Assembly: GCA_964019055.1 (NCBI GenBank)
Contig: OZ025222.1
Span: 622,501-686,500, forward strand
DNA length: 64,000 bases
Direction of reading: 5' to 3'
Source: Anthopleura xanthogrammica
Lineage: Eukaryota > Cnidaria > Anthozoa > Actiniaria > Actiniidae
Within the stretch, counting starts at the first letter, position 1. Each line of letters opens with the position of its first letter. The notes under the pieces were generated by a model. That model worked only from the letters and a program-made list of their open reading frames with translations, had not been told where the DNA came from and ran no database searches. Positions 53,906 to 64,000 of this stretch are shown here, in pieces. The position numbers and the translations under genes were made by a program.

Positions 53906-54718
53906 AGAGTTTTAAAAATTGAGTATGAATAAGCTTACATGAGAGCAAGATGAATTTGTGTTCCATCTGTGTTCTCCAGTTTTGTTGTTGTAAAAAAACA
54001 TAATATCTCCTGCTTTATATGCATATCCAAACCAATCTGACTCTGTTTCATCTGAGTCCATTTCTTCTCTCTTTATGTGGTCACCTGATGCCATTTGCAT
54101 ACTAAAATGAATATGAAATCATTTTTAGCAAGCAGTGATTTTAAAGACAATGGAGTTTTAATAGAGGGATGGGGGACACTGATCCCTACACATGAAAGAT
54201 AATTTCATCCTTCTTGGATACAACTGTGTCAATATTTCAAAAACAATCAACTAGTTCACTAGTACTACCAGTATAAATTATGTCCTCAAAAAACATGCCC
54301 TCCCCCTAAATCTCCCACTCCAAAAATGTCTGACTGCAGAGAAAAGAAAGCAGATACCAGCAGGGAGATGGGGCTGATCATTCAAAACCTATTCTATCTT
54401 TTTATCTTGGGCTTGCAAGATGTGGATAAAACAAAATTGCTTCCTTCTTGCAAGCTTTGTCAAGCTATTGACTTATTTGAATTGTGAAGGCGTAAACCAA
54501 CCCCAAAAACCTAGAATAATACCAAACTAACTGATAAAACTGGGCTTTTATACTGTACTTTGAATTATTCTTGTATATCTAGAGCGGTTTTCGTATGAGT
54601 GGGAAACATACGGTACTGACTTGCAGCACATACAAATGACTCGAAATATATCCACTATATATCCATTATATATCCACAAATATCTACTAAACAACCAAAT
54701 ACATCATTCCTGACTTAC

Positions 54719-54857
54719 CTGACGTATCAGTTGACCAGAAAACAGCCAAGAAAATCAACGCAAATAACAAGAAAACCCCGAGAAGAAAACCAAGCACGAT
54801 TTGACCAATCACAAGGTGAAGGCCCAGGTAAGACTGAGAAGAACTCCCAGAGAAGAA
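54719..54857 (-). other. Candidate coding exon with a transmembrane segment
   Basis: Bounded by a ttattccccag acceptor and a cag/gtaagtc donor, and open in one frame only. It encodes a ~30-residue hydrophobic stretch (VLGFLLGVFLLFALIFLAVF). Its phase does not join productively to the exon at 54104, so it may belong to another transcript or be untranslated. Confidence 0.35.
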
Positions 54858-54859
54858 CT

Positions 54860-55411
54860 GGGGAATAAATACAACACAGGGATCCCAATAATATGTTTTT
54901 TGTGTGATATTGGTTGATGTAGCTAGGGGGGAGGGAGGGTGGAAATTAGTGCATTGACTTTTCCATTTATCCGCGATTGAAGATAATATGGATATGAATA
55001 TTATAATGTTACCTCTTTCTCAAAATGGATGTTTAAATTCAGTGTAAATATTGGTTTTCATTTACACACACCACAGGTAGCTCATTTTATTTTGCATAAC
55101 TTATTGGTTACAAATTAATATATTACATTTCAATGAATTATATAAATTACAGACAATTCCGTATACTATTATCAATTATAAACATTTACTTTTAATTATT
55201 ATGCCTAGAGCCCAAGTAAAGTGGGGAGTTTTCTAGTTAGGTTCTAGCCCCTGCACAAGCTAGTGACTACTGTGACAAGTTTTCTATCGAACGAACTGAT
55301 TTGAATTTGGGGTGGAACTTACAGTGCGTTTTTTTAGGCTTAATCCAATAACGACGAGCGGCAAGTTCACATGTTGCAAATCACTTCCTGACGTTGGCTA
55401 CCTCATTAAAG

Positions 55412-55464
<53 letters not shown>

Positions 55465-55530
55465 CATCAAATGCCAAGAGTTATCTCGAAAACGCGCGCG
55501 CGACAAAAATGGGGCACGTGACCGGCGAGT
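54860..55530. other. Intergenic region with (ATT)n microsatellite
   Basis: Between the zinc-finger gene (minus) and the B-box gene (plus). An (ATT)n run of about 55 bp lies at 55411-55465, preceded by a SINE-like end (ggctacctcattaaag). No gene is visible. Confidence 0.55.
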
Positions 55531-55971
55531 GACGAATACGCAGTTCCGTTTGATTTTGCTTCAAGACAAAATATTTTTCCGATTTTTTGACCACAATCTC
55601 TTTACATTTTAGAAGACCTCCTTCATCATAAAAGAAAAGGTGAGTGACTATAATAATGTATTTAACATTTGATTTTGTCAGAATTTAAGATATTTTTGAG
55701 TAAAAACTTAAGGCCAAGGAAGCTTAACTTGCAGAAATTTTCGATGTGTTTTGGTAAAACGTTGTTTAAAAATTTTGTAGTTTTTAAGGTTTAAATCTTA
55801 TTTTTTCTTCGTTTTGTTTTCCTAGTAAGCCTACTTTTGTTCAAATCCTTTTTATCGGAATCAAACCTATCGCTTCTCAAAATGCTGAGCATTTTTGTTT
55901 GCAAGAACGTCTGATTTCGTGTGTTGAATTTTTTGAGCTTACCGTTGTTATTTTAATCTTATTACCAGAAA

Positions 55972-58900
55972 ATGGCACGATCATCTACTCCGCAGCAAGG
56001 AATTCTTAACCTTCGTTGTCACGAGTACTGTGATGGTACAGAAGCAGTGTTTTACTGTCCACAGTGTTCAGCTATCTTCTGTGATAGTTGCTATGATCGT
56101 GAGCATGAAGGGAGTGTACGAAAACAAACACATGAAAGACTAGTTGAAGTCAAACCGATCTGCAGAGAACACCAACATACCTTAGAATATTTCGATCTTA
56201 CTTGCTTAAAGCCTATTTGTATAACATGTTTGACTAATCTACAATCCAAAGGCGAGATTCAAAGTCATGTTATTGAGAAAATTGATGAGGTTTCGACAAA
56301 ATTGTGTAGCTTGCTTAACGAGAAAGTAGTCGAGTCGAAAGCAATTCTGAACAGCATTCAAAAAGCTACTAAAAACACCTTGGAGACGACTAAACGAACA
56401 TTAAATATGGCAAAAACAGAAGTACATCATATCATTGAACAGGGTAAACGAATTTTGAACGAAAGAGAGCAACGAATCAATCGACAAATAAATAAAGTAC
56501 AGACTAAGTTTTTCAATAGTGAAGAATCAACTGCAGGATTGATTGGTTTAGCAAGCCATCTTGAAGACAATATCCAACAAGGTTAGTACTTTCACTCGAT
56601 TGCGAGTATAGTTGTTTGAATTATATATGTTTGTGGCCCTGAGGCCTTGCGGATGGCGGAAGGGGGGGGGGGGGGGTAGGAGGTTGTGGGGGAATGTGAT
56701 ATGAAAGGGGCGGGATGCTCGTTGTACCATTTAGGGGTTATTTTCGTTATTTGGTACCTTTAGGGTGTTCAAACGTAACACCTATAACTAAAAAGTTACT
56801 AAATAGAATATTTTCAAGATTTATGGAAATCGGCTGTGGACGTTTGGGTGTTGGGCTCGTGGGCTCATATAAAGAGTCCTGGAAGCGAGACTAGTTTTGA
56901 ACCGCAGATCTATGTCGGACAGTATAGAATGTTATTTAGTTCTTGTCAGTGATAAGTAGTCCAAAGTATCGTCGTAGAAGTGAATGTGCTGCAGTCAATT
57001 GCAATTCGACATATCATGTTAATGTTGGCAAGGCTTCGGGTATCAACTTCTTTCGGTTTCCATCAAACAGCAGCAAAAAACGCGAGAGAATTCGGTCCAA
57101 CATGGACGCGACGGGTTTCTTCAATCAAACACAGTTGTGAGTGAAAAGTATTTTCAGACCGAGAATTATAAGAATACCTGAAGGTACTCGAAAAAGACTT
57201 CAAAATGGTAAGATTTGGTTTCAGTCGACCTAAATTTTCAATACATATTTGTATCTTATGACAAATTTTATTCCCAGTGCTGATCTAAGCACTTTTGATT
57301 GTAAACAGACTGAGACACTAAACTGTATGTTTGGGCCTACAGTTTGATAATAAAGTGAATTAATAACGTAAAATTAGCGTCATTTGGTACCATTTACAGG
57401 TGAAACTTATATTTTAATTCTTTCTTTCTACTTTTAGCGGAAAGAGTATCAGATGAAGGAAAGTTCATCAGTGCACACTTCCCATATCTTTTCAACAAAC
57501 TTAATGACCTCTGTGCCACAGCAAGAAAACACCTTGACAACCCAAAGGAGTTGAAAGTTACAGTGACTTTGTCAAAGGTTGCTGTTGCTAAGATACTGAG
57601 TTTGGTGGATATTGAAGCTGAGGTGGTGAAACCAGAGGAGATATCAGATAATGGTAGGTTATATACTATCTTAAGTCAATAGAAACTATTAACCTTGGAT
57701 GAGAATTATTATTTTTGGGGTCTGCTATCCAGGCAGACTAATCCTCCCCACCCCCACAGTTGAGGTGTGCCCCCACTCCGCCCCCCCCCCCTTGCCCCCA
57801 GACTATTAGGATGCATAACCATATACCCTACTTAAGACAAGCAGCCGTGTCAAAATGAACAACAGAAATGAAAAGAGTACTTTCAAATTAGTAAGAGGGC
57901 AAAGTTTCAGCTCATATTGTTGACTGCTTCAAGGGTTTTTTTCAGGTTCTCTGGTTTTTCCTCCCTTCACAAAAATCAACTTCTAAATTCTAATTGGAAT
58001 GCAATGGAAGAAGAACCACTCTGTGGAATCCACTGTTAATTCTTATTTATTTATATTATTATTTACTATTTATTAAATTTGTCTCGTGAGTAATCTGGGA
58101 TGAGAGAAATAAGTTGCATTAGCAAAGTAATGTATTGTGGTTAATATATTCCTCTTGGCTTCAAAGTTAAGGGAATTAAGGGTGCCGTAGTGTGCCATAG
58201 TGTTTGTTTGTTTGGGGGGAGGGGCAGGGGTGTTTAGATTCCCAGACTCAGTATCCCATGTGAATAAAGTTGGTTAGATTCAAGGGTTTTTGAATAAAAA
58301 GGTGTTTCTCTTTCCATTGATAGATTTCTTCTTTTTATTTTGTAGAGGGAGGAGATGGTACTAGCAGTAATTGTGTGAGTGTGGTCATCATGTCTGATAG
58401 TTCCTGCAGTCCGGCTTACATCACCACAAATCATATAACAGTAGGAACACTAGCTGGAATGGACCAACCAGACTCACAAGATAACCAATCAGAGAATAAA
58501 CCAGTAGAAAATACAATGGAGATGTCTCCAGAGCATTCTAAGCCTCTGACAACATGTATTCATGGTAACCAGTTTGATGAGCTTAAGAGTTCTGGTATCC
58601 ATAGTAACCAGACTGAAGAACTAGAAAGTCCTGATCTCTATGGTAACCTGCAGCAAGAGGATATCGAGAGTTCTGGTATCCATAGTAACCAGACTGAAGA
58701 ACTTGAAAGTCCTGATCTCTATGGTAACCTGCAGCAAGAGGATATCGAGAGTCCTGGTAATCGTAGTAGCCAGTCTATAGAAATAAAAAGTCCTGATCTC
58801 TGTTATGACCAGGTTGAAGATTTTGAGAGTCCTGGTGTCCATGGTAACCTATTTGAGAATATTCAGAGTCATTGTTTCCATGGAGATTTGACTCCTAAAA

Positions 58901-60852
58901 ATTACAGTATTCATGGTAACCAGGCTGAGGACCCTGAGAGTCCAATTGTTCATGAAACTGTTAGAAATAGGATGGCTGCGAGTGCTTGTGTCCATGGTAA
59001 CAATCACATGATGAAGAGAGTTTCTAAGATTTATAGAACATCGAAACCAGTCGGGATGAATAGCACTCTTACCAAGAGTAAAAGAGGTAAAACTAATGTT
59101 CATGGTCACTAGCAAGATGATTGAGAAACATGTATGACAAAATGTGTGAGAGATAACAATCCCAGTCAAAGAAACAAAAGCAAATTAATCTGATCTAAAT
59201 TGGGCTCCCTGTGGATCCCAATTTCGATTAATTTGAGCCCAAGAATAGGGTCCTTAACGACCCTATACTTGAGGTACATGTTGCATCATAGCCTTCCTCA
59301 TAAGCTTCTCTTGTTATATCAACCCCTGTCCCTATTCCATGTGACCAAACTACGAGTAATTCCAATAGACCCCTTGCAGCACGTCGGGATGCAGCTCAAT
59401 TTAGAGAACAAAACAATAGGTCCCAGTTCTCTGGAGATTGAAGTTCTTTTGTTTTGTCCTCCAAATTGAGCTGCTTTGACGTCAGGTGAAAGGGGTCTAT
59501 ACCTTCATAGGTAGTTGAATCAAAATCCCTTACCCCTCTCCCTGATAATGTAACGAAAAATTTTGTAAACATTTTTATTTTATTCCTGAAAACTCCTCGC
59601 GCTCTTTGGCGCCTACGCGCCTCCCGCACAACGAGCAAGCACCCACCCAGGGGACCAAATATTTTTTTCTCGGCTAAATTTCTTTTTTAACTATCTTCAA
59701 AGGAAGGAAAAGAAAAAAGAGGCCTTCAGATGATGAATGGACGCCCACTAGGATACTCCGTTCCAGTACTATGGAGAGAAGGAAGGGGGAGACTGTGGCC
59801 AAGCCACGGTCTAGACGAGGAGGAGAACTGACTAAAGAAATGAATGTGAGTTAACTTTTAAGGAGCAGACCAATCAGAGCGCGTGTTAGAACACAGTTAT
59901 TTTCTAATACCTTTATTCTACCTCATCTCAGCGTTGTGATGCGATTCTGACAATACTGTGGGCAGATGAGGACAGCTGGCCGTTTGTACACCTTGTTCAC
60001 AAAAAACGCGTAAGTCTTCTTTTCCTCTTGCACCTGGGGGGAGGGGGGGTGCTACTAGTAGCGGGAGGGTTAAGAGTTCGGTAAGGAAGGAGCGAACAGG
60101 GACGTGTTCATCTCTTCTCTTTTCTATCTTGTTTCACTAACTAATGCCAGGGATTCAAAGGTGGTGTAGTGGTAGTACACTTGCCTATTACCTAGGTCTA
60201 GGTTCTCGGGTTTGATTCCTAGACTCGATATCAATGTGTCTGTTTATGTGAGCATCCTGTTTCACTTCGATCATCATTTTGCTTCTTTTATTCCAAGTTT
60301 TTTTTTTGTGACAAAAAAGGCATTTTTTAAGCCGTCTGGCGATTTAAAAAAGGACAAAAACTAGAACTCGGCCTTGAAGAGGACTGGAATAACATATATA
60401 CATTGTGTTTCAAATTCATTACAGTGTCCAGAGTATTACAAGAAGATCAGTAACCCTGTGAGCCTTGACATTATCAAACAAACACTGCATTCCTATCAAT
60501 ATCGCTCTGTCTTGGACTTTGTACGGGACTTCAACCAGATGATTGAAAACTGTCATGTGTTTAACAAGGTAAAAAAGGGAGGAAGGGGAGGGGAGGGTCA
60601 GGGGAGGGGATCTTTAGGTCTTACTATTTTCAAAAAACGACTGCATTCCTACCAGTATCGCTCTGTCTAGGACTTTGTAAAGAAAAGTTGATTATTTTTC
60701 CAATCATTTACGTTTTTTTTTTTCAGCCTGACAGCGATGTTCACCAAGCAGCCACTCGCCTGGCACTACGATTCAATAATCTTCTACGAGAATGTTTCCC
60801 TAATATCGAAAGTGTCTTCCAGGATCAAGAATTGATGGACTCAAGTCTCTGA
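55972..60852 (+). CDS. B-box / coiled-coil / bromodomain protein (TRIM24/33-like, lacking RING and PHD)
   Basis: Seven coding exons: 55972-56581, 57438-57653, 58346-59086, 59703-59845, 59932-60009, 60425-60568, 60727-60852. They sum to 2058 nt, 685 aa, with matching phases. A noncoding leader exon probably ends at about 55638 (aaaag/gtgagtg) and joins at 55970. Residues ~13-60 form a B-box-like finger (C.EYC..TEAVFYCPQCSAIFC..C), ~65-100 a second (CREHQHTLEYFDLTC...C..C), then a coiled coil to ~200. Residues ~280-510 are low-complexity with 27-residue repeats; a basic segment follows. The C-terminal bromodomain has the WPF shelf (DSWPFVHLV), NPVSLD and the NCHVFN acetyl-lysine Asn. A chromatin-reader role resembling TIF1 proteins is inferred. 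Confidence 0.85.
57654..58345. other. Intron 2 of the B-box/bromodomain gene
   Basis: Contains a C-run (57781-57790), a SINE-body fragment at 57940-58080 (ggtttttcctcccttcacaa) and a G-run (58216-58225). No exon. Confidence 0.5.
58591..58752 (+). repeat. 81-bp coding duplication in the B-box/bromodomain gene
   Basis: Two almost identical 81-bp units (58591-58671, 58672-58752) encode a 27-residue repeat beginning SGIHSNQTEELESPDLYGN. Diverged units with ESP and HGN words extend to about 58950. Confidence 0.9.
59365..59501. mobile_element. Fold-back MITE in intron 3 of the B-box/bromodomain gene
   Basis: tagaccccttgcagcacgtc and gcagctcaatttagagaaca arms are mirrored by ttgtcctccaaattgagctg and aaggggtcta. 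A single end of the cacagggagccc family lies nearby at 59195-59215. Confidence 0.75.
60155..60235 (+). mobile_element. tRNA-derived SINE head in intron 5 of the bromodomain gene
   Basis: ggtggtgtagtggtagtaca (A-box-like) and ggtttgattcc (B-box) are correctly spaced, but there is no clean cloverleaf. A poly-T tract follows near 60300. Confidence 0.5.
60629..60682 (+). repeat. Partial copy of bromodomain exon 6 in the following intron
   Basis: The segment with ctgcattcctaccagtatcg repeats exon 6 bases of about 60475-60525 with several changes, including a TAG. It lacks splice sites and is a dead duplicate. Confidence 0.8.
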
Positions 60853-61065
60853 AACCAAAGTATGGTATATAATTTTTGATAGGTAGTCACGTGCAATCTG
60901 CTTGGTATCACGTGACTATGTGTCATCTATACGAATAATTCTATCAAATCAGCTCAATTCATATGAAATTATTGTTGTGAAAACTCACTTGACATCTTCC
61001 TCGCTACATGTTTCGCAGTGTGTTATTCAGTTTTAACAATTATGATTGATACACGTTTTTATTTC

Positions 61066-61450
61066 TATTACAATATTGCTATGACAACCAAATGTCACGT
61101 GTCATCTTCATCTATCACGTGAGATTCTTTTTATTTCTATTCATATATTGCTATGACAACCAAATGTCACGTGTCATCTTCATCTATCACGTGAGATTCT
61201 TTTTATTTCTATTCATATTGCTATGACAACCAAATGTCACGTGTCATCTTCATCTATCACGTGAGAGTCTTTTATTTCTATTCATATATTGCTGTGACAA
61301 CCAAATGTCACGTGTCATCTTCATCTATCAAGTGAGATTCTTTTTATTTCTATTCATATATTGCTATGACAACCAAATGTCACGTGTCATCTTCATCTAT
61401 CACGTGAGATTCTTTTTATTTCTATTAACATATTACTATGACAACCAAAT
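61066..61450. repeat. ~72-bp minisatellite with two CACGTG boxes per unit
   Basis: Five units of gctatgacaaccaaatgtca + cgtgtcatcttcatctatca + cgtgagattct. Each normally holds two CACGTG palindromes 17 bp apart. It lies just downstream of the bromodomain gene stop; 60887-60915 holds another tcacgtg pair. Confidence 0.9.
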
Positions 61451-62930
61451 GTTACCATAACAAACCAATCAATTATGACTTCGTAGCAAGAATCCTTGAC
61501 AAGCCGAGTAAAAAGTACGAAGATAGTAACTTTTTGTAAAGGAGCGGCTTGACAAATACTTTAACTTAATTCTGCCTATCAGAGCATCCATCCAGAGTGT
61601 CTGGCTTAGAATTAGCTGATAACATGAATTGCCTCAACGTCGCTAAAACGTCACATTGGCGGCGTCCAGTCTTTCTAAATGACAAACAGTCCAGCAGCAT
61701 CAGGATGCTTGTGGCACAACACCATCCAAATTTCGCAAGTTTGGTTTTTCTCCACTCAACGATATTTAGAAATATCCAGGCTTATATAAATTATGTAGGA
61801 TTGATGGAAAGGAGCCGAAAACATTTCGGAAAAGGTGTCGTTAACGCGAGGAACGCGTAATTATTAATTATTATTATTAATTATTATTATTAATAATTAT
61901 ATTAGTAATTATTTGTTACTGTTTCTGTCAAGCGCATGCGCAAAGGATTGTCTTATAAAATTTGAAAGGATCGATTTGTTTTGGTGTTTCCGAAAAAGAA
62001 ACAGTTCTCGCCCTAAAATAACAATGAAAAAAGTAACAATAATCAGCTGATAGTCACATTGTTTTTAAGGATCAAATTTTTCTTTCTATCTTCTTTTTTT
62101 CCTTTTTTTCTTTTCCTTCGATCCCAAATACTATCAGGTTTTTTTGAAGTGTTTGTTGCTCACAGCCTGGTGTCGTCTTCTCTCCGCTGTTCTCTTGTAT
62201 TAATCTTTCATTGTTAAGCTTAACGCTGATATTTAACACCGCGATAGTTCCATTCATCAAGGCTTGTTTAAAGGAGGTCAATGATGCGCCATTTACCACG
62301 GCCCTTCTCTTCATCACTGCTCCATTTCAAGGGCATCGTATTACAAAGAAGTCGAAACAAGCAGTGAAATAACGGGTTATTGAACCTCGAATCTCAGCCA
62401 CACACATCTTTTCTTACGATTGTCTTTTTATTTCATTTTTTCCTCACATTTTTGTGTCGTTTCCGCTAAAGTGTCGATATAAGCCGCTCAATCATCTCGT
62501 GCTTTTGGACAAACAACTAAACTGATAATCCTTGACGTAGTGGTATTCCTTTCCATTTACAACAGGATATGTTCATGGTATTACTGTCAACCAGTATCTG
62601 ATAGAACGTCGATAACAATCCACACGTCGGCAATGACTAAAACATAAGAGATTCAGTTGATTATTCTGGAAGGCTAAGATTCAAGACAAAATCCTTCAGT
62701 TGTCTGGCAGTTTGAAGTGCTGGTGTAAGATGTTTGATATACGAGTGTGGTTGAATTGATAACAGGTTTGACAATTATTAAATCTCTTTTTGTCCAGACA
62801 ACGTACCATTGGTTCTTGATATTTGGCATAGCGATAATGTTGGCATAATTAAATTTAGAGCTTCTCGCATGTCCGTCTGTGAGGATAAAATCTAGAGCCT
62901 GAGAGAAAGTAGGTTCAGTATTTTACTCGA
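61451..62930. other. Intergenic, no recognisable gene
   Basis: Contains an AT palindromic stretch (61858-61915, ttattattaa words). The 87-codon open stretch at 61597-61860 and the antisense one at 62072-62317 show no domain, signal or splice context, so I do not call them. Confidence 0.5.
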
Positions 62931-62944
62931 ATTGACCTGTCTGT

Positions 62945-63435
62945 CATTATTTTTCTTTTCTTTTCTTTTCTTTGTTTGTTCGTTTGTTTCTTTCCTTCAT
63001 CCTTTTCTTTGTTTTTTGTTTGTTTGTTTGTGTTTTCTTTGTTTATTTTTTTCTTTGTTTGTTTGTTTGTTTCTTTCCTTCATACTTTCTTTTTTTTTTC
63101 CCATTCTTTTTTTCTTTCTTCCTTTCTTTCATTTTTTCTTTCATTTTTTCTTTCATTAATTTTTGGATTAATTCTTCTTTTTCTTTTCTTTCTTTACTTG
63201 CCTTCCCTTCTTCCTTCCTTCTTTTAACTGCTTTCTATCTTCCTTTCCTACTTTTTTCTTTTCTTCCTTCTTTCTTTCTTCCTTCTTTCTTTTCTTCTTT
63301 CTTTTCTTCCTTCTTTCTTTTCTTCCTTCTTTCTTTTCTTCCTTTCCTTTCTTTTCTTCCTTTCCTTTCTCCCTGTCTTCCACCCATTCATTTATTCTTT
63401 TTTCATTCTCTCTTCCTCTCTCATCTTTCCTCTGG
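62945..63435. repeat. Half-kilobase polypyrimidine tract
   Basis: Nearly pure T/C on the plus strand, built from tttctttc, tttgtttg and cttcctt words. It produces long Phe/Ser-rich and, in antisense, Lys/Glu-rich frames that are artefacts. Confidence 0.92.
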
Positions 63436-63449
63436 TCATGCTTGAAATT

Positions 63450-63790
63450 AAACTTGTGTGCAACAGACCATGTTTTTTTCAGTAAGAATGCATGACACAT
63501 GTAGCTCTAACTCTAGGGAATTCCTATTTAAGCTTGTGTGCAACAGACCATGTTTTTTTCAGTAAGAATGCATGACACATGTAGCTCTAACTCTAGGGAA
63601 CTCCTATTTAAGCTAGTGTACAACAGACCATGTTTTTTTCAGTAAGAATGCATGACACATGTAGCTCTAACTCTAGGGAACTCCTATTTAAGCTAGTGTA
63701 CAACAGACCATGTTTTTTTAGTAAGACTGCATGACACATAAGCTCTAACTTTAGGGAACTCCTATTTAAGCTTGTGTACAACAGTGGGTT
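63450..63790. repeat. 80-bp tandem repeat
   Basis: Four full units and a partial one (caacagaccatg at 63461, 63541, 63621, 63701), exactly 80 bp apart, very similar to each other; the last copy is slightly shorter and diverged. Confidence 0.93.
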
Positions 63791-64000
63791 TTGATATGTT
63801 TTTTCTCATGAAATAAGTGCTTCTAGAGGTCTTTACTCACTAAGTACATTAGTGTATCACTCGTTATCAGGCTTCGGTTATCTCTAACCGTTCATATCCT
63901 TTTAAATATACATATCCATCCTTCAATTAATATTTGACTCTGTTCCTCACTGATACAAAAAGCCTGATGAAAAGATGACTTTCTATCGTTTTTTCTTCCT
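63791..64000. other. Right edge, nothing recognised
   Basis: No frame, repeat or RNA feature seen. Confidence 0.4.

Larger units (their letters stand above)
51840..54104 (-). pseudogene. C2H2 zinc-finger gene with acidic repeat domain, apparently broken
   Basis: One exon (about 53939-54104) encodes a segment with KREEMDSDETESDWFGYAYK. It joins in phase, through the acceptor gtacag, to an 849-bp exon (to 52403) encoding acidic repeats of about 14 residues such as ELNDEDTFDANEIIK, ending in TAG. Beyond it, C2H2 fingers of the [12 protein letters not shown] / HTGEK type run to 51842, with the last stop after [11 protein letters not shown]. They are cut off by that stop, by a frameshift at a run of A (52211-52218) and by an in-frame TGA replacing Arg in an HLRTH linker (about 52147). 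Two to three fingers keep their Cys and His. It is probably a decayed DNA-binding protein. An unseen intron could rescue part of it. Confidence 0.6.

Noticed and set aside
53508..53966. Pro/Leu/Cys-rich minus-strand frames up to 152 codons
   Set aside because: Produced by the purine-rich 75-bp minisatellite; periodicity and composition are those of the repeat.
59100..59112. Stop codon after the repeat exon as the end of a separate B-box protein
   Set aside because: A donor (agag/gtaaaa at 59086) joins in phase to the exon at 59703, and the chain continues through the bromodomain; RNA could still show both forms.
58621..59169. Antisense genes opposite the B-box/bromodomain repeat exon
   Set aside because: Shadow frames of an in-frame coding repeat; the plus strand explains the region with phase-matched splice sites.
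61597..61860. 87-codon plus-strand frame as a gene
   Set aside because: No family likeness, no splice partners, and it sits between a minisatellite and AT palindromes.

Overview
This is an animal genome window, A+T-rich, with short GT..AG introns, several multi-exon genes and heavy loads of minisatellites, fold-back elements and one retrotransposon. The mix (a tyrosine-recombinase retrotransposon, many MITE-like palindromes, tRNA-derived SINEs, animal-type ARL1 and KRR1) would suit a cnidarian such as a sea anemone or coral. That placement is inference; no gene here fixes the taxon.

Layout. Four minus-strand paralogues of an SLC5 sodium-coupled transporter fill most of positions 1-45,150: copy A (its 3' end lies past the left edge), B, C and D. 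B, C and D can be read as complete 15-exon genes with the same intron phases. ARL1, a Golgi small GTPase (minus strand, 9 exons), sits between A and B. C and D are near-identical products of an 11.4-kb tandem duplication. Its breakpoints can be placed to within a few bases, and the unit carries the divergent promoter and first two exons of KRR1, so a truncated KRR1 head lies between C and D. The full KRR1 gene (plus strand, 12 exons, 361 aa) follows D.

To the right, a minus-strand C2H2 zinc-finger gene with an acidic repeat looks broken. Next to it a plus-strand gene of 7 coding exons (685 aa) encodes B-box fingers, a coiled coil, an internal 27-residue repeat and a C-terminal bromodomain, without RING or PHD fingers. 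The last 3 kb hold only repeats: a 72-bp CACGTG minisatellite, a half-kilobase pyrimidine tract and an 80-bp tandem repeat.

Mobile DNA. Intron 5 of copy A holds a 4.6-kb retrotransposon with split direct repeats (A1 ... B1-A2 ... B2), gag with a zinc knuckle, RT/RNase H of DIRS/Ngaro type and a truncated tyrosine recombinase. Comparing C with D gives empty sites for several insertions, including two members of one MITE family that entered the same intron independently 9 bp apart.

Function. The SLC5 genes should be plasma-membrane transporters of small anions or vitamins. Copy C differs at five clustered residues in a predicted substrate-site helix where A, B and D agree, so the array may have diversified in substrate. 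ARL1 and KRR1 are unrelated housekeeping neighbours.
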